DNA of 43,210 nt from Paraburkholderia humisilvae. GTDB lineage: Bacteria; Pseudomonadota; Gammaproteobacteria; Burkholderiales; Burkholderiaceae. The position numbers and the translations under genes are program-made. The stretch is from positions 1 through 43,210 of the forward strand of contig NZ_CADIKH010000053.1 in NCBI RefSeq assembly GCF_902859855.1, read 5' to 3'. The notes beneath the pieces are model-generated. The model was not told the origin of the DNA. It was given only the letters and a program-made list of their open reading frames with translations, and made no database searches. This document shows, piece after piece, positions 40,745 through 43,210 of the stretch (position 1 is the first letter of the stretch; each line of letters starts with the position of its first letter).

Positions 40745-42226
40745 TTAACCAAACAGGCCGTGCAGAAACCAGCGTTGCGCTTCTTCGGCCGCGCGGCTGC
40801 TGACGCGCTCGAGATAAATCCAGTAACAGCTGCGGTCTTCGGCTTGCGCGACGTAGTAGTCGCGCGTGATCAAGCCACCGTCGAACCAGCCGGCTTCGAT
40901 CCGCTCGGCGGGCGACACCATCCGCAGCGGTGAGCCGTAAAACGGTCGGTTCTGACGCGTGAGCAGGCGCACGGGTGTCTCCAGCATCCATGTCGGGCGC
41001 GGCAGACCCTTCGGCAATGCGATCTTCTTTTCCGGGTCGCCGACCGGTACCCAGCGGTTCGCAATTTCCGGCCGGTAATCGGCCGTTGGCGCGGGACGTA
41101 GCACGTTTTCGGCGCCCAGACGCGCGATCAGCAATTCGAGCAGGCGCGCGTGGTCTTCCAGCGTGCCGCCGGGCTCCGGGAAAAGATTATCGGTGGCGGG
41201 TTGCGCCGATGCGATTTTTGTCACGTCGAGTCGCAGTGCAATGGCCGGCGCCGGCAGTTCCATGCGATGCAGACGTTCTTTAACGAGTCGCAGCAGATGA
41301 TCCTCGCGCCATGCCGGTTCGCCGAGCGCGATTTCGATCAGGGTCGGCGCAAGCGCCTGTCTGCCCCGCTCATGTTCGAAAGACAGCGTCACAGCGGCGG
41401 CCGCGAGTTGCTTTGCACATAGCCAGCCGCATAGTTGTGCAAGCAACCGATGAGCGGCAAATACCGCGCCGTCCGCATGCTCGAGCCGATCAGGCAATTC
41501 GATTCGCGCGGAAAAAGTGGGCGGCAGTTCGAGCCAGTCGAAGAGTTCCGGCGCTAAACCGAAGGCGCGATCCAGCGAATCCAGCAGATGCTCGCCACAA
41601 CGACGCTGCAAGCCGGCGCGCGGCAGGCGGCGCACGTCGGCAATCGATTCGCAGCCGAGCCCCGTGAACCAGTCGGCCAATGGGCGGATCTCCGGCACAG
41701 CCTGCATCGGCAAGGACGCGAGTGCACGTTCAAGCGATTTGATTTGCAGTACTCGCCGGTTGCCATGCTTCGCCAGTAACCAGGCACCCTCGCCCGTCGG
41801 CGCCACGCTAATGCGTGCGGTCAGGCCGAACGTCTCGAGGAGCATCTTTGCCTGCCGGCACAGCGACAGCACGCCGCTGAAGAGCCGCAGACTCGCACCG
41901 ACTTCGACGATGACCGTCGCCTCGTCGAGTAATGCGACATCCGGTGAGAACTTCATCAACGCGATGCCGACTTCGCGCTGCACCGCGTTTTCGCGCGTGA
42001 TGTCGCGCTCATAGAGATGTGTCTGCACAGACAATGCCGTCACGCCGGCGCGCTTCATGCCGGGCCGCACGCCGGCCGCCCGGGCCGCACGATCGACGAC
42101 GATCACCACGCCCTTCTCCAGCACGGCACTGCCGTATGCCGCTTTGACTCCGTCCTCACGCAGCCACTTCGGCTGGAAGACCTCGAGAGGTAGTTTCGGC
42201 AAGTGAACGGCGAGAAAGACGCGCAT
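40745..42226 (-). CDS. imuB: ImuB, inactive Y-family polymerase-like mutasome hub
   Basis: ImuB links ImuA, DnaE2 and the beta clamp in SOS mutagenesis. The 493-residue protein has the Y-family shape but starts FLAVHLPKLPLEVF where active polymerases carry catalytic acids, so it should lack polymerase activity. The helix-hairpin region (about 185-225) and little-finger-like part follow. NLFPE at 347-351 looks like the clamp-binding motif, followed by a C-terminal domain ending YWIYLERVSSR. The start overlaps imuA by 71 nt, an unusually long overlap. A dnaE2 remnant follows instead of a complete dnaE2. Confidence 0.94.
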   Translation of the reverse strand: MRVFLAVHLPKLPLEVFQPKWLREDGVKAAYGSAVLEKGVVIVVDRAARAAGVRPGMKRAGVTALSVQTHLYERDITRENAVQREVGIALMKFSPDVALLDEATVIVEVGASLRLFSGVLSLCRQAKMLLETFGLTARISVAPTGEGAWLLAKHGNRRVLQIKSLERALASLPMQAVPEIRPLADWFTGLGCESIADVRRLPRAGLQRRCGEHLLDSLDRAFGLAPELFDWLELPPTFSARIELPDRLEHADGAVFAAHRLLAQLCGWLCAKQLAAAAVTLSFEHERGRQALAPTLIEIALGEPAWREDHLLRLVKERLHRMELPAPAIALRLDVTKIASAQPATDNLFPEPGGTLEDHARLLELLIARLGAENVLRPAPTADYRPEIANRWVPVGDPEKKIALPKGLPRPTWMLETPVRLLTRQNRPFYGSPLRMVSPAERIEAGWFDGGLITRDYYVAQAEDRSCYWIYLERVSSRAAEEAQRWFLHGLFG

Positions 42227-42863
42227 GACGGGAATACAGAACAGGGGTGGGTTGCAGGGAAATCGACAGAGGCTCTGCGCGCATGGGACCTCGTCGTTTC
42301 ACAATGTCGACCATCAGGCCTTCTGCTGCTGGCCTTAGCGCCAACCGCAACAGCGCTGGCGATGAGTCTTGTGCGGCCGCGAGCGGCCGCACCATGATGA
42401 ACAGCGTTTCGGATGACTGGGCCGCCAGATGCAAGCGCCGCAACGACGATGCTTTTGCATGCTGCGCCCACAGCAGCACCGCACCGCAACTGCCGGTCTG
42501 AAGAATTTGCTCGGCAGACCATAATGCATCGGTGATGTTCGTCGCTCTGACCTGCAGTAGCCGTTCGAGCGACAGCCCGATATGGTTCAAACCCGGTCCA
42601 TCCGGGATATGCGGCGGTTTGATCAGTGCGATAGGCCGCTCGTCGAGCACGCTGAATGCGGGCCGCAGGAGCCGCATCTCGCCGATACCCGGTTGCTCGA
42701 CCAGCAAATCGACCAGTTCACCAATCGGCCAACCGCCGCCCGGTAATTCCACAGACAGTACCGGATAGCCCGTGTCGATCGTCTTCCCGCGCCCATGCGC
42801 AAGCTGCGAAGCTCGCCAGAGCGCCGGATGGATATCTTCGGCAGGAATAGCGGCGGGTGACAT
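42156..42863 (-). CDS. imuA: ImuA, SOS translesion synthesis protein
   Basis: ImuA is a RecA/SulA-like protein needed with ImuB and DnaE2 for induced mutagenesis. The 235-residue product shows the family N-terminus (HPALWRASQLAHG), a degenerate Walker A-like LPGGGWPIGELVDLL, SLERLLQVRATNITDALWS and a Pro/Arg-rich tail. The start at 42863 lies only 16 nt from the LexA box. The 3' end overlaps imuB by 71 nt, so both frames share coding constraints. A perfect 10-bp palindrome with two GCGGCCGC sites lies inside the gene at 42371-42392. Confidence 0.92.
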   Translation of the reverse strand: MSPAAIPAEDIHPALWRASQLAHGRGKTIDTGYPVLSVELPGGGWPIGELVDLLVEQPGIGEMRLLRPAFSVLDERPIALIKPPHIPDGPGLNHIGLSLERLLQVRATNITDALWSAEQILQTGSCGAVLLWAQHAKASSLRRLHLAAQSSETLFIMVRPLAAAQDSSPALLRLALRPAAEGLMVDIVKRRGPMRAEPLSISLQPTPVLYSRHARLSRRSLAETTSRGLPAEVAA

Positions 42864-42879
42864 CGATCGTAGGAAAAAC

Positions 42880-42895
42880 CTGTATGTTTATACAG
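42880..42895 (-). promoter_or_regulatory. LexA (SOS) box of imuA-imuB
   Basis: CTGTATGTTTATACAG fits the CTGT-N8-ACAG LexA consensus and differs from the dnaE2 box at one base. On the minus strand it contains TATAAA, a likely -10 element. The sequence at 42896-42934 resembles that flanking the dnaE2 box. Confidence 0.93.
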
Positions 42896-43210
42896 TATCC
42901 TACACTCAACTCAGACGCTCTGAACTGGTACTTTTGAGATGCCGTTGGAGGGTTTTGTCTGATGTAGAAGCGGCAATGTGTGTTTTCAGGCTGAATATGG
43001 GCGTCAGCGAGAAACGATTGGGGGAAGGTAATTTAACCGGCGCGATTGAAAAACGGGCTGATGAAGTCGACGGAGTGCTAAGGAATACTGGAGAGGCTAG
43101 CCGGTAGTGCTGGCTGGCTGGAATTGGGCTGCGTAGACCGGGCAGATTGTGTAGGCGTAAACGCACGAACCCCGCCTGGGAGGGCGGGGTTGGGGCGTCT
43201 GGAAAGGGGA
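42896..43210. other. Upstream region of imuA, no gene seen
   Basis: No supported gene is present. A strong hairpin AACCCCGCC/GGCGGGGTT with loop TGGGAG lies at 43168-43191 but lacks a T-run on either strand, so it may or may not be a terminator of a gene beyond the edge. Confidence 0.4.

Noticed and set aside
42906..43166. 86-residue minus-strand frame upstream of imuA
   Set aside because: It has low-complexity Ser/Pro/Arg content and no clear ribosome site, and it runs into the imuA promoter block.
43168..43191. Terminator at the right edge
   Set aside because: The stem is strong, but neither strand has a T-run and the neighbouring gene is outside the window.
1..43210. CRISPR arrays, insertion sequences, rRNA operons
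   Set aside because: No regularly spaced repeats, transposase-like frames with terminal inverted repeats, or rRNA sequence were seen.

Overview
The window looks like a chromosomal segment of a Burkholderia-group betaproteobacterium (Paraburkholderia, Caballeronia or Burkholderia). This rests on its GC-rich codon use, a DUF3563 gene, HemP, a four-gene FtrABCD iron importer, bacterioferritin next to a bfd-tonB-exbBD operon, and an imuA-imuB-dnaE2 mutagenesis module. The assignment is an inference from gene content; no rRNA is present.

Layout. Bases 1-2845 are accessory DNA: three small uncharacterised genes on the minus strand, then a plus-strand type VI secretion cargo operon. In that operon a PAAR spike gene is broken by a frameshift, a Tae4 peptidoglycan amidase is broken by a frameshift and a nonsense codon, and a small membrane protein overlapping the old Tae4 stop is intact. 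A tRNA-Ser(GGA) closes the region. Bases 3145-7645 are an acetate module on the minus strand: acetyl-CoA synthetase, then a two-subunit sodium/solute symporter. Next come a YqhA-type membrane protein and class I fumarase.

Bases 10776-23549 are an iron-homeostasis district: bacterioferritin, its ferredoxin Bfd, a 20-residue membrane peptide, TonB-ExbB-ExbD, HemP followed by a candidate iron-responsive small RNA, and FtrABCD with a GlcG/HbpS-like haem-binding protein as last gene. Fur-box-like sequences precede bfd, hemP and ftrA, and a related palindrome precedes bfr. Interspersed are murI, a LysR regulator divergent from a pirin gene, an OsmC protein and a DUF1857 protein.

Bases 23729-34810 are mostly housekeeping: uvrB and tyrB divergently arranged, bdhA with a patatin-like phospholipase, an aldo/keto reductase, rlmJ, a secreted proline-rich protein, DUF3563, and a copper pair (cueR and copZ, divergent) with an RmlD-like reductase overlapping copZ.

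Bases 34928-42895 hold the SOS mutagenesis genes in a rearranged order. imuA and imuB lie under one LexA box. Directly downstream of imuB is only a decayed dnaE2 fragment. A LysR-symporter pair follows, and then a complete dnaE2 under its own LexA box, whose flanking sequence resembles the imuA promoter. This split operon, the decayed Tae4 operon and the hemP-linked RNA are the most interesting parts of the window.
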